This document shows positions 1 through 8,502 of a stretch of 64,000 nucleotides of DNA, piece by piece. The stretch covers positions 806,001 through 870,000 of the forward strand of contig CAWBRV010000008.1 of assembly GCA_963791225.1 (NCBI GenBank), written 5' to 3'. Each line of letters starts with the position of its first letter. Position 1 is the stretch's first letter. The stretch comes from PALSA-612 sp963791225 (GTDB lineage: Bacteria; Actinomycetota; Thermoleophilia; Gaiellales; Gaiellaceae). The position numbers were made by a program, and so were the translations under genes. The notes below the pieces were generated by a model. That model searched no databases. It was not told the DNA's origin and saw nothing but the letters and a program-made list of their open reading frames with translations.

Positions 1-1
1 G

Positions 2-334
2 GCGAGCTGCGAGCGGTTCGAGAGCCTGATCGAGGGCGACGTGCAGGAGCTCGTCAAGGAGAATCTCCTCTTCCACAACGTGATCCTCGACGCCGCCCGC
101 AGCAGGCGCGTCGCCGAGCTGATCCGCAAGGTGATCGAGTTGCCGCTCGTCTACCGCTCCTACATCTGGTACTCGATCGACCAGCGGCGGATCTCGGCGC
201 ACTACCACCGGCAGATCACCAAGGCGCTCGAGGCGCGCGACGGCGAGCGCGCCGAGCTGGTGATGAAGGAGCACGTGTTCGAGGCGCGCGACGTCCTCGT
301 CGCCCAGGTCCGCGAGCTGGAGGCCCCGCGATGA
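2..334 (+). CDS. GntR-family regulator, C-terminal FCD part (5' truncated by window edge)
   Basis: The reading frame is open from base 2 and ends in a stop at 332-334, so the start lies outside the window. The visible 110 residues are helical and resemble the end of an FCD ligand-binding domain: a segment like 'LLFHNVILDAARSRRVAELI' followed by 'HRQITKALEARDGERAELVM' with a late conserved His. FCD domains bind carboxylate effectors, usually through a metal, and control an N-terminal winged helix. The stop overlaps the ATG of the CoA-transferase (ATGA), so the regulator is probably co-transcribed with the operon it controls. The DNA-binding half is not visible, so its operator cannot be inferred here. 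Confidence 0.75.
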   Translation, partial: ASCERFESLIEGDVQELVKENLLFHNVILDAARSRRVAELIRKVIELPLVYRSYIWYSIDQRRISAHYHRQITKALEARDGERAELVMKEHVFEARDVLVAQVRELEAPR

Positions 335-1581
335 CGGAGGCTGCCGCCGGTCCGGCCGTGCGCAAGCGCGACACGAGCGGCCCCGGCCCGCTCGCCGGCG
401 TACGCGTCGTCGAGCTCGGCATGCTGCTCGCCGGGCCTTTCACCGGGCGGCTCCTCGGCGACATGGGCGCCGAGGTGATCAAGGTCGAGCCGCCGGGACA
501 GCCGGATCCGCTCCGCGAGTGGGGCAAGGCGCGCTACAAGGGCCGCTCGCTCTGGTGGCCGGTGCAGTCGCGCAACAAGAAGTGCGTGACGCTCAATCTC
601 CGCACCGAGCGCGGCCAGAAGCTGCTGCTCGACCTGGTCGACCGCTGCGACGTCCTGACGGAGAACTTTCGTCCCGGTACGCTCGAGCGCTGGAATCTCG
701 CGCCGGAGCAGCTCTGGGAGTCGAACCCCGGGCTCGTGATCGCGCGCATCTCGGGATACGGCCAGACCGGGCCGTACGCGCCGCGTGCCGGCTTCGCCTC
801 CGTCTCCGAGGCGATGGGCGGCGTCCGCTACATCAACGGCTTCCCCGGCGAGCCGCCGCCGCGGATGCACATCTCGCTCGGCGACTCGCTGGCCGGGATG
901 TACGCGGCGCAGGGGATCCTGGCCGCGCTCTACAAGCGCGACGCGCTCGGCTTCGAGAAGGGGCAGGTGATCGACGTGTCGCTGCTCGAGGCGAGCTTCT
1001 CGCTGCTCGAGAGCACCGTGCCCGAGTACGACCGGCTCGGCATCGTCCGCGGCCCGGGCGGCACCGGACTCAAGGGCGTGGCGCCGTCGAACATCTTCAA
1101 GTCCTCCGACGACAAGTGGATCGTGATCGCGGCGAACGCCGACGGCGTCTTCCGGCGGCTCTGCGAGGCGATGGGACAGCCGGAACTCGCCGACGACGCG
1201 CGCTTCTCGACCCACCTCGCGCGCGGCGACCACCAGGAGCAGATCGAGGCGATCGTGGCGGAGTGGGCGGGTGCCCGCGACGCTGGGGAGATCGACCGGG
1301 TGCTGAACGAGGCGGGCGTGATCTGCGGCCCGATCTACACGATCGCGGACATCTTCGAGGACGAGCACTACCGGGCCCGCGACATGCTGCTCGAGCACCA
1401 CGACCCCGAGTTCGGTCCCTACCTCGGGCCGGGTCTCGTCCCCAAGTTCTCCGAGACGCCGTCCGAGTTGCGCTGGTCGGCGACCTGGGACGAGGGAAGT
1501 CACAACGCGGACATCTACTGCGGCCTGCTCGGCCTGTCCCGATCGGACCTGGCCGACCTGAAGGCCGACGGCGTGATCTAA
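331..1581 (+). CDS. CaiB/BaiF family III CoA-transferase
   Basis: A 416-residue protein of normal length for family III CoA-transferases, which move CoA between acyl-CoA and a free acid via an aspartyl-CoA thioester. The N-terminal 'LAGVRVVELGMLLAGPFTGRL' region and 'GAEVIKVEPP' form the Rossmann-like CoA site. 'ISLGDSLAGMYAAQ' supplies the expected catalytic Asp at about residue 185. The ATG overlaps the preceding gntR stop, and hydantoinase A begins 20 bp downstream. A CoA-transferase leading a hydantoinase operon suggests that a carboxylate product or substrate is handled as a CoA thioester, but the acid is unknown. A second, diverged copy lies at 41018-42250. Confidence 0.9.
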   Translation: MTEAAAGPAVRKRDTSGPGPLAGVRVVELGMLLAGPFTGRLLGDMGAEVIKVEPPGQPDPLREWGKARYKGRSLWWPVQSRNKKCVTLNLRTERGQKLLLDLVDRCDVLTENFRPGTLERWNLAPEQLWESNPGLVIARISGYGQTGPYAPRAGFASVSEAMGGVRYINGFPGEPPPRMHISLGDSLAGMYAAQGILAALYKRDALGFEKGQVIDVSLLEASFSLLESTVPEYDRLGIVRGPGGTGLKGVAPSNIFKSSDDKWIVIAANADGVFRRLCEAMGQPELADDARFSTHLARGDHQEQIEAIVAEWAGARDAGEIDRVLNEAGVICGPIYTIADIFEDEHYRARDMLLEHHDPEFGPYLGPGLVPKFSETPSELRWSATWDEGSHNADIYCGLLGLSRSDLADLKADGVI

Positions 1582-1601
1582 CGGCGAAGGGAAGGGACGG
1601 A

Positions 1602-3659
1602 ATGGCCTACAGGCTCGGAGTCGACGTCGGGGGAACGTTCACCGACCTCTTGCTCGTCCACGACGAGAGCGGGTCGATGCACCGGGTGAAGACGCCCTCG
1701 ACGCCCGCGGACCCGTCCGAGGGCGTGCTCGTCGGCGTGAAGCGGATCGCGGAGACGGCCGGCACCGAGGTGGCGGACATCCGCAACATCCTCCACGGCA
1801 CGACGGTGGCGACGAACGCGGTGCTCGAGTCGAAGGGCGCGCGCGTCGGCCTCTTGACGACGATCGGCTTCAAGCAGATCCTGCACCTGGCGCGCTCGCA
1901 AACACCGGGGCCGCTCGCGGGCTGGATCATCATGATCAAGCCCGATCCGCCGGCCTCGCTCGCGGACACGCGCGAGATCGTCGAGCGCATGGACGCGCGA
2001 GGCAACACGGTGACACCGGTCGACGAGGGCCAGGCCGAGGCGGCGATCCGCGACCTCGTCGAATCGGGCGTCGAGACGCTGACGATCGCATTCATCAACT
2101 CGTACATCTCGGCGCGGCACGAGGAGGAGGTCGCCGCGATCGTCGAGCGGCTCTACCCGGGCTTTCCGGTCACGGTCTCCTCGCACGTGCTGCCCGAGTT
2201 CCGCGAGTACGAGCGCGCGCTGACGGCGTGCATGAACTCGTACGTGCGCCCGCGGGTGGCCGACTACGTCGAGAAGCTCTCGGGCGACCTGAAGTCGATC
2301 GGCGCGACCGCAGAGGTCAACATCCTCCGCTCCGACGCCGGACTGATGACGACGCGCGAGGCCGGGCGGAACCCGATCTACGGCGTGCTCTCCGGCCCGT
2401 CCGGCGGCGTCGCGGGCGCTCTCTACGTTGCCCGGCAGGCCGGCTACGAGAACGTCCTGACCTTCGACATGGGCGGCACGTCCACCGATGTCTCGCTCGC
2501 GCTCGGCGGCCAGCCCTCGATCGGGCGCGAGACGTCGATCTCGCACTTCAGGCTCCGCGTCCCGTCCGTCGACGTGCACACGGTCGGCGCGGGCGGCGGC
2601 TCGATCGCGCACGTTCCCGAGCTGACGAAGGCGCTCCGCGTCGGCCCGCAGTCCGCCGGCGCCGAGCCCGGCCCCGCCGCCTACGGCAAGGGCGGTACGG
2701 ACCCGACCGTGACGGACGCGAACGTCGTCGTCGGCCACCTGCCGCCGCGGCTGCTCGGCGGCGAGATGCAGCTCGACGTGGATGCTGCGCGGACGGCCGT
2801 GCAGACGGTCGCCGACGCGATGGGGCTCGAGTCCGCGGAGGACGCGGCCGAGGGCATCCTCGCGATCGTCAACGAGAACATGGCCGGCGCGCTCAGGGTC
2901 GTCTCTGTTCAGCGCGGCCACGACCCGCGCGACTTCGCGCTCGTCGCCTACGGCGGTGCCGGGCCGATGCACGCGAACGCCGTCGCGAAGATCATGGGCT
3001 CGTTCCCGGTGATCGTCCCGCCGGCGCCCGGCCTGCTCTGCGCGCTCGGCGACATCGTGGCCGACTTCCGTGACGAGTTCGCGCGCACGTACATCCGCGT
3101 GCTCGACGACGCCGACCCGGCCGAGGTGGCCGAGATCCTCGACGGCCTCGGGGCCCGGGCGCAGACCTGGCTCGCGGACGAGGGGATCGACCCGGCCGCG
3201 CGGAGCGTGTCCTACTCGGCCGACATGCGCTACCACGGCCAGGGCTACGAGATCCCGGTCAGCCTCGATCCGGCCGAGGTGCGGTCGGCGGGCCTCGCCG
3301 AGCTCGACGAGCGGTTCAACCAGCTCCACGAACAGCTCTACGGTTTCCGGATGCACGAGACCCGCGCCGAGATCGTCAACCTGCGTGCCGTCGGCTTCGG
3401 TGCAGCGCCGAAACCCGAGCTGCCGCACGGCGAGCTCTCGTCGGACGGCGCCTCCGGCGCGGTCGTCGACACGCACGAGATCGTGTTCGCCGGCGAGCGC
3501 CACTCGACCGAGATCTACGACCGCTCGAAGCTGCAGCCGGGCGCCCGCTTTGCCGGGCCGGCGATCGTGACCGAGTTCGACTCGACGACGGTCGTCCTCC
3601 CCGGCTTCCAGGCCGAGGTCGACCGCCACTTCAACATCCTGATCACACCGAGCGAGTAG
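1602..3659 (+). CDS. hyuA: Hydantoinase/oxoprolinase A subunit (N-methylhydantoinase A-like)
   Basis: A 685-residue ASKHA-fold ATPase subunit of the hydantoinase A/5-oxoprolinase/acetone carboxylase family. The frame is open far upstream, but ATG 1602 has a purine-rich Shine-Dalgarno (GGAAGGGACGG) and yields the typical N-terminus 'YRLGVDVGGTFTDLLLVH' (phosphate-1 loop). 'HGTTVATNAVLE' (about residue 68), 'LSGPSGGVAGA' and 'FDMGGTSTDVSLA' (second phosphate loop) complete the nucleotide site. With HyuB it would hydrolyse or carboxylate a cyclic amide or ketone at the expense of ATP. The partner HyuB starts 11 bp downstream, and an N-carbamoylsarcosine-amidase-like gene follows. That order suggests N-methylhydantoin or a similar imide as substrate; this is inference. 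Confidence 0.92.
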   Translation: MAYRLGVDVGGTFTDLLLVHDESGSMHRVKTPSTPADPSEGVLVGVKRIAETAGTEVADIRNILHGTTVATNAVLESKGARVGLLTTIGFKQILHLARSQTPGPLAGWIIMIKPDPPASLADTREIVERMDARGNTVTPVDEGQAEAAIRDLVESGVETLTIAFINSYISARHEEEVAAIVERLYPGFPVTVSSHVLPEFREYERALTACMNSYVRPRVADYVEKLSGDLKSIGATAEVNILRSDAGLMTTREAGRNPIYGVLSGPSGGVAGALYVARQAGYENVLTFDMGGTSTDVSLALGGQPSIGRETSISHFRLRVPSVDVHTVGAGGGSIAHVPELTKALRVGPQSAGAEPGPAAYGKGGTDPTVTDANVVVGHLPPRLLGGEMQLDVDAARTAVQTVADAMGLESAEDAAEGILAIVNENMAGALRVVSVQRGHDPRDFALVAYGGAGPMHANAVAKIMGSFPVIVPPAPGLLCALGDIVADFRDEFARTYIRVLDDADPAEVAEILDGLGARAQTWLADEGIDPAARSVSYSADMRYHGQGYEIPVSLDPAEVRSAGLAELDERFNQLHEQLYGFRMHETRAEIVNLRAVGFGAAPKPELPHGELSSDGASGAVVDTHEIVFAGERHSTEIYDRSKLQPGARFAGPAIVTEFDSTTVVLPGFQAEVDRHFNILITPSE

Positions 3660-3670
3660 GAGAGACCGAG

Positions 3671-5599
3671 ATGGCAACCACAGCCGACAAGCCGAGGATC
3701 GCGCAGATCCCGACCGACGTCGAGGTCGATCCGGTCACCCTCGACATCATCGAGGGCGCGCTCAAGAGCGCCCGCTTCGAGATGGACGCCGTGCTCTTCC
3801 GCTCGGCGATGAGCCCCGTGATCCGGGAGCAGCACGACGAGTTCCCGATGATCACCGACCCGAACGGCCGCATGGTCGTCGGCCAGTTCGGCGCCTACAT
3901 CAACGAGATGATGGCGAGCTGGGAGGGCGGGATCTACCCGGGCGACGTGATCCTCACGTCAGACCCCTTCAAGTGCTCGGCCTCGATCTCGCACACGAAC
4001 GACTGGCTCGTGCTCGTGCCGATCTTCTACGAGGACGAGCTCGTCGGCTGGTCGAGCCAGTTCGGCCACCAGATGGACTGCGGCGGCCCGCTGCCCGGGT
4101 CGCTCCCGACCGGCGCGCGGACGATCTTCGAGGAGGGCCTGATCATCCCGCCGCTCAAGATCATCGAGCGGGGCGAGCACCGTGAGGACGTCCTCAAGCT
4201 GATCTTCAACAACGTGCGGCTCCCGGAGATGAACCGGGCCGACCTGTTCGCGATCGTGGCCGGCTGCCGCGCCGGGGAGAAGCGCGTCCAGCAGCTCTGT
4301 GAGCGGTTCGGGAAGGAGACGTATCTCGCCGCCTGCCAGGCGCTGCTCGACCGCACGTACGAGGCGATGCGGACGCTGATCCAGCTCGCGATCCCGGAGG
4401 ATCCGCAGTCGTTCGAGGACTACGTCGACGACGACGGGCTCGGCAACGGGCCGTTCAAGATGAAGCTGACGATCTGGCGCGAGGGCGACCACGCCTTCTT
4501 CGACTGGACGGGAACGGATCCGCAGGCGCTCGGGCCGGTGAACTTCTACCTCTCCGAGGGGATGTTCAAGATGTTCATCGGGGTCTACCTGATCATGGTC
4601 AACGACCCCCAGATCCTCTTCAACGACGGCTTCTACCCGCTCCTGCACATCGTGCTGCCGGAGGGCTGCCTCCTGCGGCCGCGCTTCCCCTCCGCGCTCG
4701 GCTGCCGCACGCATGCCCTGGCCAGGCTCTTCGACGTGCTCGGCGGCGCGCTCTGCAAGAACGCGCCGGAGCTGAACACGGCCTCCGGGTACGGGACGAG
4801 CCCGTACATGCTCTATTCGGGCTGGGACTCGAAGGGCGACTTCTTCTACTCGATGGAGATCCTCTACGGCGGCATCCCCGGCCGGCCGATCGGAGACGGG
4901 ATGGACGGGCACAGCTGGTGGCCGCTGTTCGAGAACATCCCGACGGAGTACCTCGAGGCCTACTACCCGATGCGGATCGACGGGTACACGACCGTCGCCG
5001 ACTCGGGCGGTCCGGGCTTCCACCGCGGCGGCAACGGCGTCGAGAAGCGTTACGTCTACCTCGAGCCGGGCGAGGTCTCGATCCACGACGACCGGTGGCT
5101 GACGCGACCGTGGGGCGTCCTCGGCGGCTGGCCGGGCGCCCGGTCGTCGAAGCTGCTCCAGCGCGCCGACGGGACGGAGCAGGTGCTTCCGTCCAAGTGC
5201 GACCGCGTCGAGGTGCAGCCGGGCGACATGCTCGTCTACCGCACCGCGGGCGGCGGCGGCTGGAAGGACCGGCTCGACCGGCCCGCCGAGGCCGTCGAGC
5301 GGGACGTCGCGTTCGGGCTCGTCTCGGCCGAGTTCGCGAAGGAGGGCTACGGCGTCGTCGTCGGCGATCCCGCCGCTACCGAAGCGGAGCGGGCACGCCA
5401 GCGGGAAGAGCGTGGCGACGCGCCGGCGTTCGACTTCGGCCCGCCGCTCGACGCGCTGCTCGCGAACTGCGAGTCGGAGACGGGTCTCGCGCCGCCCAAG
5501 CCGGCCGTGCCGCTGCGCTGGTCGCCGCTGCAGCCGGGCGACGAAGCTCTCGCGCTCGTCCGCGAGGCGGACGGCCTGCCGGAGCCCGCGAAGGCGTGA
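3671..5599 (+). CDS. hyuB: Hydantoinase B/oxoprolinase B subunit
   Basis: A 642-residue protein, full length for HyuB, the catalytic partner of HyuA. Recognisable segments are 'DPVTLDIIEGALKSARFEMDAVLFRSAMSPVIREQHDEF' (split around residues 20-60), 'DVILTSDPFKCSASISHTND' near 95, and 'GGPGFHRGGNGVEKRY' near 445. The start ATG follows GGAGAGACC and lies 11 bp after hyuA. The TGA stop overlaps the GTG of the isochorismatase-like gene. The family covers N-methylhydantoinase, 5-oxoprolinase and acetophenone carboxylase, so the exact substrate cannot be read from the sequence. The copy at 36594-38507 is clearly diverged, so the two sets probably act on different compounds. Confidence 0.92.
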   Translation: MATTADKPRIAQIPTDVEVDPVTLDIIEGALKSARFEMDAVLFRSAMSPVIREQHDEFPMITDPNGRMVVGQFGAYINEMMASWEGGIYPGDVILTSDPFKCSASISHTNDWLVLVPIFYEDELVGWSSQFGHQMDCGGPLPGSLPTGARTIFEEGLIIPPLKIIERGEHREDVLKLIFNNVRLPEMNRADLFAIVAGCRAGEKRVQQLCERFGKETYLAACQALLDRTYEAMRTLIQLAIPEDPQSFEDYVDDDGLGNGPFKMKLTIWREGDHAFFDWTGTDPQALGPVNFYLSEGMFKMFIGVYLIMVNDPQILFNDGFYPLLHIVLPEGCLLRPRFPSALGCRTHALARLFDVLGGALCKNAPELNTASGYGTSPYMLYSGWDSKGDFFYSMEILYGGIPGRPIGDGMDGHSWWPLFENIPTEYLEAYYPMRIDGYTTVADSGGPGFHRGGNGVEKRYVYLEPGEVSIHDDRWLTRPWGVLGGWPGARSSKLLQRADGTEQVLPSKCDRVEVQPGDMLVYRTAGGGGWKDRLDRPAEAVERDVAFGLVSAEFAKEGYGVVVGDPAATEAERARQREERGDAPAFDFGPPLDALLANCESETGLAPPKPAVPLRWSPLQPGDEALALVREADGLPEPAKA

Positions 5600-6216
5600 A
5601 GTTCCAGGGCTTCGGCGAACGGGCGGGCTTCGGCGCGAAGCCCGCTCTCGTCGTGGTCGACGTCAACCGCGGGTTCACTGATCCCGCCTCTCCGCTCGTC
5701 TGCGACCTCGACGAGTGCGTGGCCGCGATCGCGCGGCTGCTCGAGGCGTTCCGCGGTGCGGCGCTGCCGGTCGTGTTCACCACGGTCTGCTACGACGACT
5801 TTGGAAGGCAGGCAGCGGCGGTCTTCATCGAGAAGGTGCCGGCGCTGCTCGCGCTCGAGCCGGGCTCGCCGTGGGTCGAGATCGACCCGCGCATCGCGCC
5901 GGCCGCCGGCGAGCCGGTGCTGTCGAAGTACTTCGCCTCGGCGTTCTTCGGCACGACGCTCGCCTCGCTGCTGGGCTCGGCCGGGTGCGACACGGTCGTC
6001 GTCACGGGCGCCTCGACCTCCGGCTGCGTCCGCGCGACCACCCTCGACGCGCTCCAGCACGGCTATCGCGTCGTCGTCCCGCGCGAGGCGGTCGGCGACC
6101 GCAACCCGGCCGCGCACGAGGCGAATCTCTACGACCTGGACACCAAGTACGCGGACGTCGCCTCGCTCGACGAGGTGCTCGCGTACGTCGACGAGTTGGC
6201 CGCGGTGTCGCCGTGA
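5596..6216 (+). CDS. Isochorismatase-fold amidohydrolase, N-carbamoylsarcosine amidase-like
   Basis: A 206-residue cysteine hydrolase. GTG 5596 was chosen because it overlaps the hyuB stop (GTGA) and gives a normal-length protein. The catalytic triad is visible: Asp22 in 'LVVVDVNRGF', Lys111 in 'VLSKYFASAFFGT' and the nucleophile Cys144 in 'GASTSGCVRATTLDALQHGY'. That last block is the form typical of N-carbamoylsarcosine amidases rather than generic isochorismatases. These enzymes hydrolyse an N-carbamoyl amino acid to the amino acid, CO2 and ammonia. Directly after HyuAB this fits a two-step route, imide ring opening then decarbamoylation. The fold and triad are seen; the substrate is inferred from neighbours. 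Confidence 0.88.
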   Translation: MKFQGFGERAGFGAKPALVVVDVNRGFTDPASPLVCDLDECVAAIARLLEAFRGAALPVVFTTVCYDDFGRQAAAVFIEKVPALLALEPGSPWVEIDPRIAPAAGEPVLSKYFASAFFGTTLASLLGSAGCDTVVVTGASTSGCVRATTLDALQHGYRVVVPREAVGDRNPAAHEANLYDLDTKYADVASLDEVLAYVDELAAVSP

Positions 6217-6929
6217 TCGTCCGCGACACGAGCGACGCGTGGCAGATCGTCTACCAGACCGATCACGCCGACCTCTCCGTCGCGTTCGCGCGGGCCTGGG
6301 CGGAGCGGGGGCCGCACCACGACTCGCTGATCGTCGCCGCCGAGCGGCACGACGACGGCTGGGCCGTCTGGGAGCAGGCGCCGCAGGTCGACGAGACGGG
6401 CAAGCCGGTGAACTTCCTCGAGGTCGGAGTCCCGGCCCACCTCGCCTTCTACCGCGCCGGCATCGCGGCGATCACGGAGCAGGACGCGTACGCGGGCCTG
6501 CTCGTGTCGATGCACGGGGCCGGGATCTACCAGCAGCGCTACGGCCTCGATCCGGGGCTCGGCCTGTCGCGCGCGGCCGAGGTGCAGGATCAGGTCGACG
6601 AGTTCGTGGCGGAGCAGGAGGCGAAGTTCGGCGGCGACCCCGGAGAGCACCGCGGCGACTACGACCTGCTCCAGCTCTTCGACCGCCTGTCGCTCTACTT
6701 CTGCCTGCGCGACGTCGAGGCCGGTGAGGCGGCGGAGCTCCAGGGGTACCGCTTCGAGCCGGTCGGCCCGTGGCACGTCCGGCTCGACCCGTTCCCGTTC
6801 GTGGACAGCCCGGCGCGGTTCGAGCTGCTGCGCTACGTGCTCCCGAAGCGCGCGTGGACGCCCGACGAGTTTCGCGCCGAGATGCGCGCGGCGACGCCCG
6901 AGCGCACGGCGATCACGATCGACCCCTGA
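6213..6929 (+). CDS. DUF3891 family protein
   Basis: A 238-residue protein starting at GTG 6213, overlapping the previous stop by 4 bp and closing the operon. It shows conserved histidine/aspartate-rich segments near the N-terminus ('YQTDHADLSVAFARAW', 'AERHDDGWAVWEQAP') and 'SMHGAGIYQQRYG' in the middle, which fit the HD-like helical DUF3891 family. The function of that family is not established. The clustered His and Asp residues suggest a metal-dependent hydrolase, which is inference only. Its operon position implies a role in the same cyclic-amide catabolism. Confidence 0.75.
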   Translation: MIVRDTSDAWQIVYQTDHADLSVAFARAWAERGPHHDSLIVAAERHDDGWAVWEQAPQVDETGKPVNFLEVGVPAHLAFYRAGIAAITEQDAYAGLLVSMHGAGIYQQRYGLDPGLGLSRAAEVQDQVDEFVAEQEAKFGGDPGEHRGDYDLLQLFDRLSLYFCLRDVEAGEAAELQGYRFEPVGPWHVRLDPFPFVDSPARFELLRYVLPKRAWTPDEFRAEMRAATPERTAITIDP

Positions 6930-6952
6930 CCGCCGAGCAGTCTGTTACCTGG

Positions 6953-7633
6953 CTAGTCGTCCAGGATCGCCGCCGCGCGTACCGGCGAGCCGTAGGCAGG
7001 CACGAGCCTGAGCGGCAGCCCGACGAACAGGAAGCGCTGCCCGACGACGTCCTTCAGGTTGTTCAGGTTCTCGTAGTGGGTGACGCGGCGCTCGGCGCAC
7101 GCCCTGTGCGTCGGGTACTCGTCTGTCAGGTACACGAGGTCGGGCGAGATCGTCTCGACGCCGAAGATCTTCACGCCGCGGTCGGCCATCCAGTGCACCG
7201 CCTCGGCCGAGATCCCGCAGAAGCCGTCGAGGAACGCGGGCGTGCCGGCGGTGCGGTTGTAGTGGTCGGAGCAGAGGAGCAGGATGTCGCCCTGGCGGAG
7301 CTCCTGGCCCGAGTCGGCCACCGCCTGCTCGAGCTCGGCCGCTGTCACGTCGTGGCCGCGTTCGTACTGCCGGATGTCGACGCAGATCGCGTCGCCGCAG
7401 AACGTGTCGAGCGGCATGTCCGAGATCGTCTCGCCCGTCCTGTCGTAGTGGCCGAAGGCGTCGACGTGCGTCGCCGCGTGGTTCGAGGTGATGATCACCT
7501 CGGCGTTGAACGACGGGCGGCCCTCGGGCGCGTCCGCGTGGACGATGTGGCGCATGATCTGCGTCGGCGCGAAGAACGGGTGGAGCTGCGACTCGCGGGA
7601 CAGGGGCTGAGACAGGTCGACAACGCGGGCCAT
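6953..7633 (-). CDS. Cyclase family protein (kynurenine formamidase-like metal hydrolase)
   Basis: A 226-residue protein with the cyclase/KynB motif HxGTHxDxPxH near residues 52-62. Here it reads HAATHVDAFGH, so the metal-binding His52, His56, Asp58 and His62 are kept while Gly and Pro are replaced. These metal enzymes hydrolyse formamides or cyclic amides. ATG 7633 follows GGAAAGGAG at good spacing and lies 2 bp after the creatininase stop, so the two genes form an operon. The frame stays open well upstream, but that extension overlaps creatininase and is not coding. The association with creatininase supports amide hydrolysis; the substrate is unknown. Confidence 0.88.
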   Translation of the reverse strand: MARVVDLSQPLSRESQLHPFFAPTQIMRHIVHADAPEGRPSFNAEVIITSNHAATHVDAFGHYDRTGETISDMPLDTFCGDAICVDIRQYERGHDVTAAELEQAVADSGQELRQGDILLLCSDHYNRTAGTPAFLDGFCGISAEAVHWMADRGVKIFGVETISPDLVYLTDEYPTHRACAERRVTHYENLNNLKDVVGQRFLFVGLPLRLVPAYGSPVRAAAILDD

Positions 7634-7635
7634 GG

Positions 7636-8436
7636 TTACTCCTTTCCGGCCATCTCTCGACAGACCTGGACGATGCGGGGGACGAGCGCGGACACGATCC
7701 GCTCGCCCGTCTCGGCGCTGGCACGCGTTGCGTCGCCGACGACGCCGGACTCGGTGATGTCGCGGAGCATGTCCATCGGCACGACCACCTTCGGGCCGGC
7801 ATGGCGCATGCCGTACTGGCCGAAGGACGTCCACTGGAACCCCGCGGCCTTGACGGCGGCGCCACGATCCCAGGCGTCGCGAGTCGCACGGTCCATCTCG
7901 ACCCGCTGGCCGAGCGCGATCGCGAGCGACGTCTCGGCTTCCTCGGCGTGGATCATCGGCCCCTCGATCTCGCCGAGCGTGTCGGCGGCGAGGTCCCACC
8001 ACTGGACGAGGAAGACGCGGCGGCCGGTCGTCTCGAAGTAGTGGTTCACGGCCACGGTCAGCGCGGCGATGTTCCCGCCGTGCCCGTTGACGGCGACGAG
8101 GTTCTCGAAGCCGTGCTGGGCGAGCGAGTCGCACACTTCGCGGAAGACCTGGAAGAACGTCGTCGTCGAGAGCCGGATCGCGCCCGGGAACTGCATGTGG
8201 TACCAGGACAGCGTCATGTTCAGCGTCGGGGCGACGAGGATCGAGACGCCCTCCTGCTCGCCGAGCTCGGCGGCGCGCACGGACAGCGAGCGGGCGATGA
8301 AGCAGTCGGTGTCGAGCGGCATGTGCGGGCCATGCTGCTCGGTCGTGCCGATCGGGATCAGCACCGCGTCGACGCCGGCCCCGATCCGCTGGTCGACCTC
8401 GGGCCACGTCATGCGCTCGATGAGATGCTCGGCCAT
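7636..8436 (-). CDS. Creatininase family amidohydrolase
   Basis: A 266-residue protein of normal creatininase length. The metal site is visible as 'PIGTTEQHGPHMPLDTD' (Glu33, His35, Asp44), 'NGHGGN' and 'HAEEAETS'. Family members open creatinine to creatine or hydrolyse formamides in coenzyme pathways. I chose ATG 8436; an in-frame TTG at 8460 would add eight residues but overlaps the promoter region. It is the first gene of a two-gene minus-strand operon with the cyclase, and it is divergent from the alpha/beta hydrolase at 8503 across a palindromic operator. A true creatininase would fit the neighbouring N-carbamoylsarcosine-amidase-like gene, but that assignment is not certain. Confidence 0.9.
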   Translation of the reverse strand: MAEHLIERMTWPEVDQRIGAGVDAVLIPIGTTEQHGPHMPLDTDCFIARSLSVRAAELGEQEGVSILVAPTLNMTLSWYHMQFPGAIRLSTTTFFQVFREVCDSLAQHGFENLVAVNGHGGNIAALTVAVNHYFETTGRRVFLVQWWDLAADTLGEIEGPMIHAEEAETSLAIALGQRVEMDRATRDAWDRGAAVKAAGFQWTSFGQYGMRHAGPKVVVPMDMLRDITESGVVGDATRASAETGERIVSALVPRIVQVCREMAGKE

Positions 8437-8445
8437 CGAGCGGGA

Positions 8446-8476
8446 GTTTGACGTGTCCAATGTCAGACTTCAAACT
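8446..8476. promoter_or_regulatory. Divergent promoter with TGTCAGAC operator
   Basis: On the plus strand TTGACG (8448-8453) is followed by a 17-bp spacer and CAAACT (8471-8476). The spacer ends in ATGTCAGACTT, the recurring operator with core GTCAGAC at 8462-8468. Flanking arms AGTTTGA (8446-8452) and TCAAACT (8470-8476) are inverted repeats, so a matching weak promoter can be read on the minus strand. It lies between the creatininase operon and the alpha/beta hydrolase, so one bound repressor could block both. Confidence 0.6.
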
Positions 8477-8502
8477 CGAGCGAGTCGACCGAGGAGGCTT
8501 CC

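Noticed and set aside
519..1601. Long N-terminal extension of the first HyuA frame
   Set aside because: It overlaps the CoA-transferase gene in another frame and is Arg-rich; ATG 1602 has a good ribosome-binding site and the correct family N-terminus.
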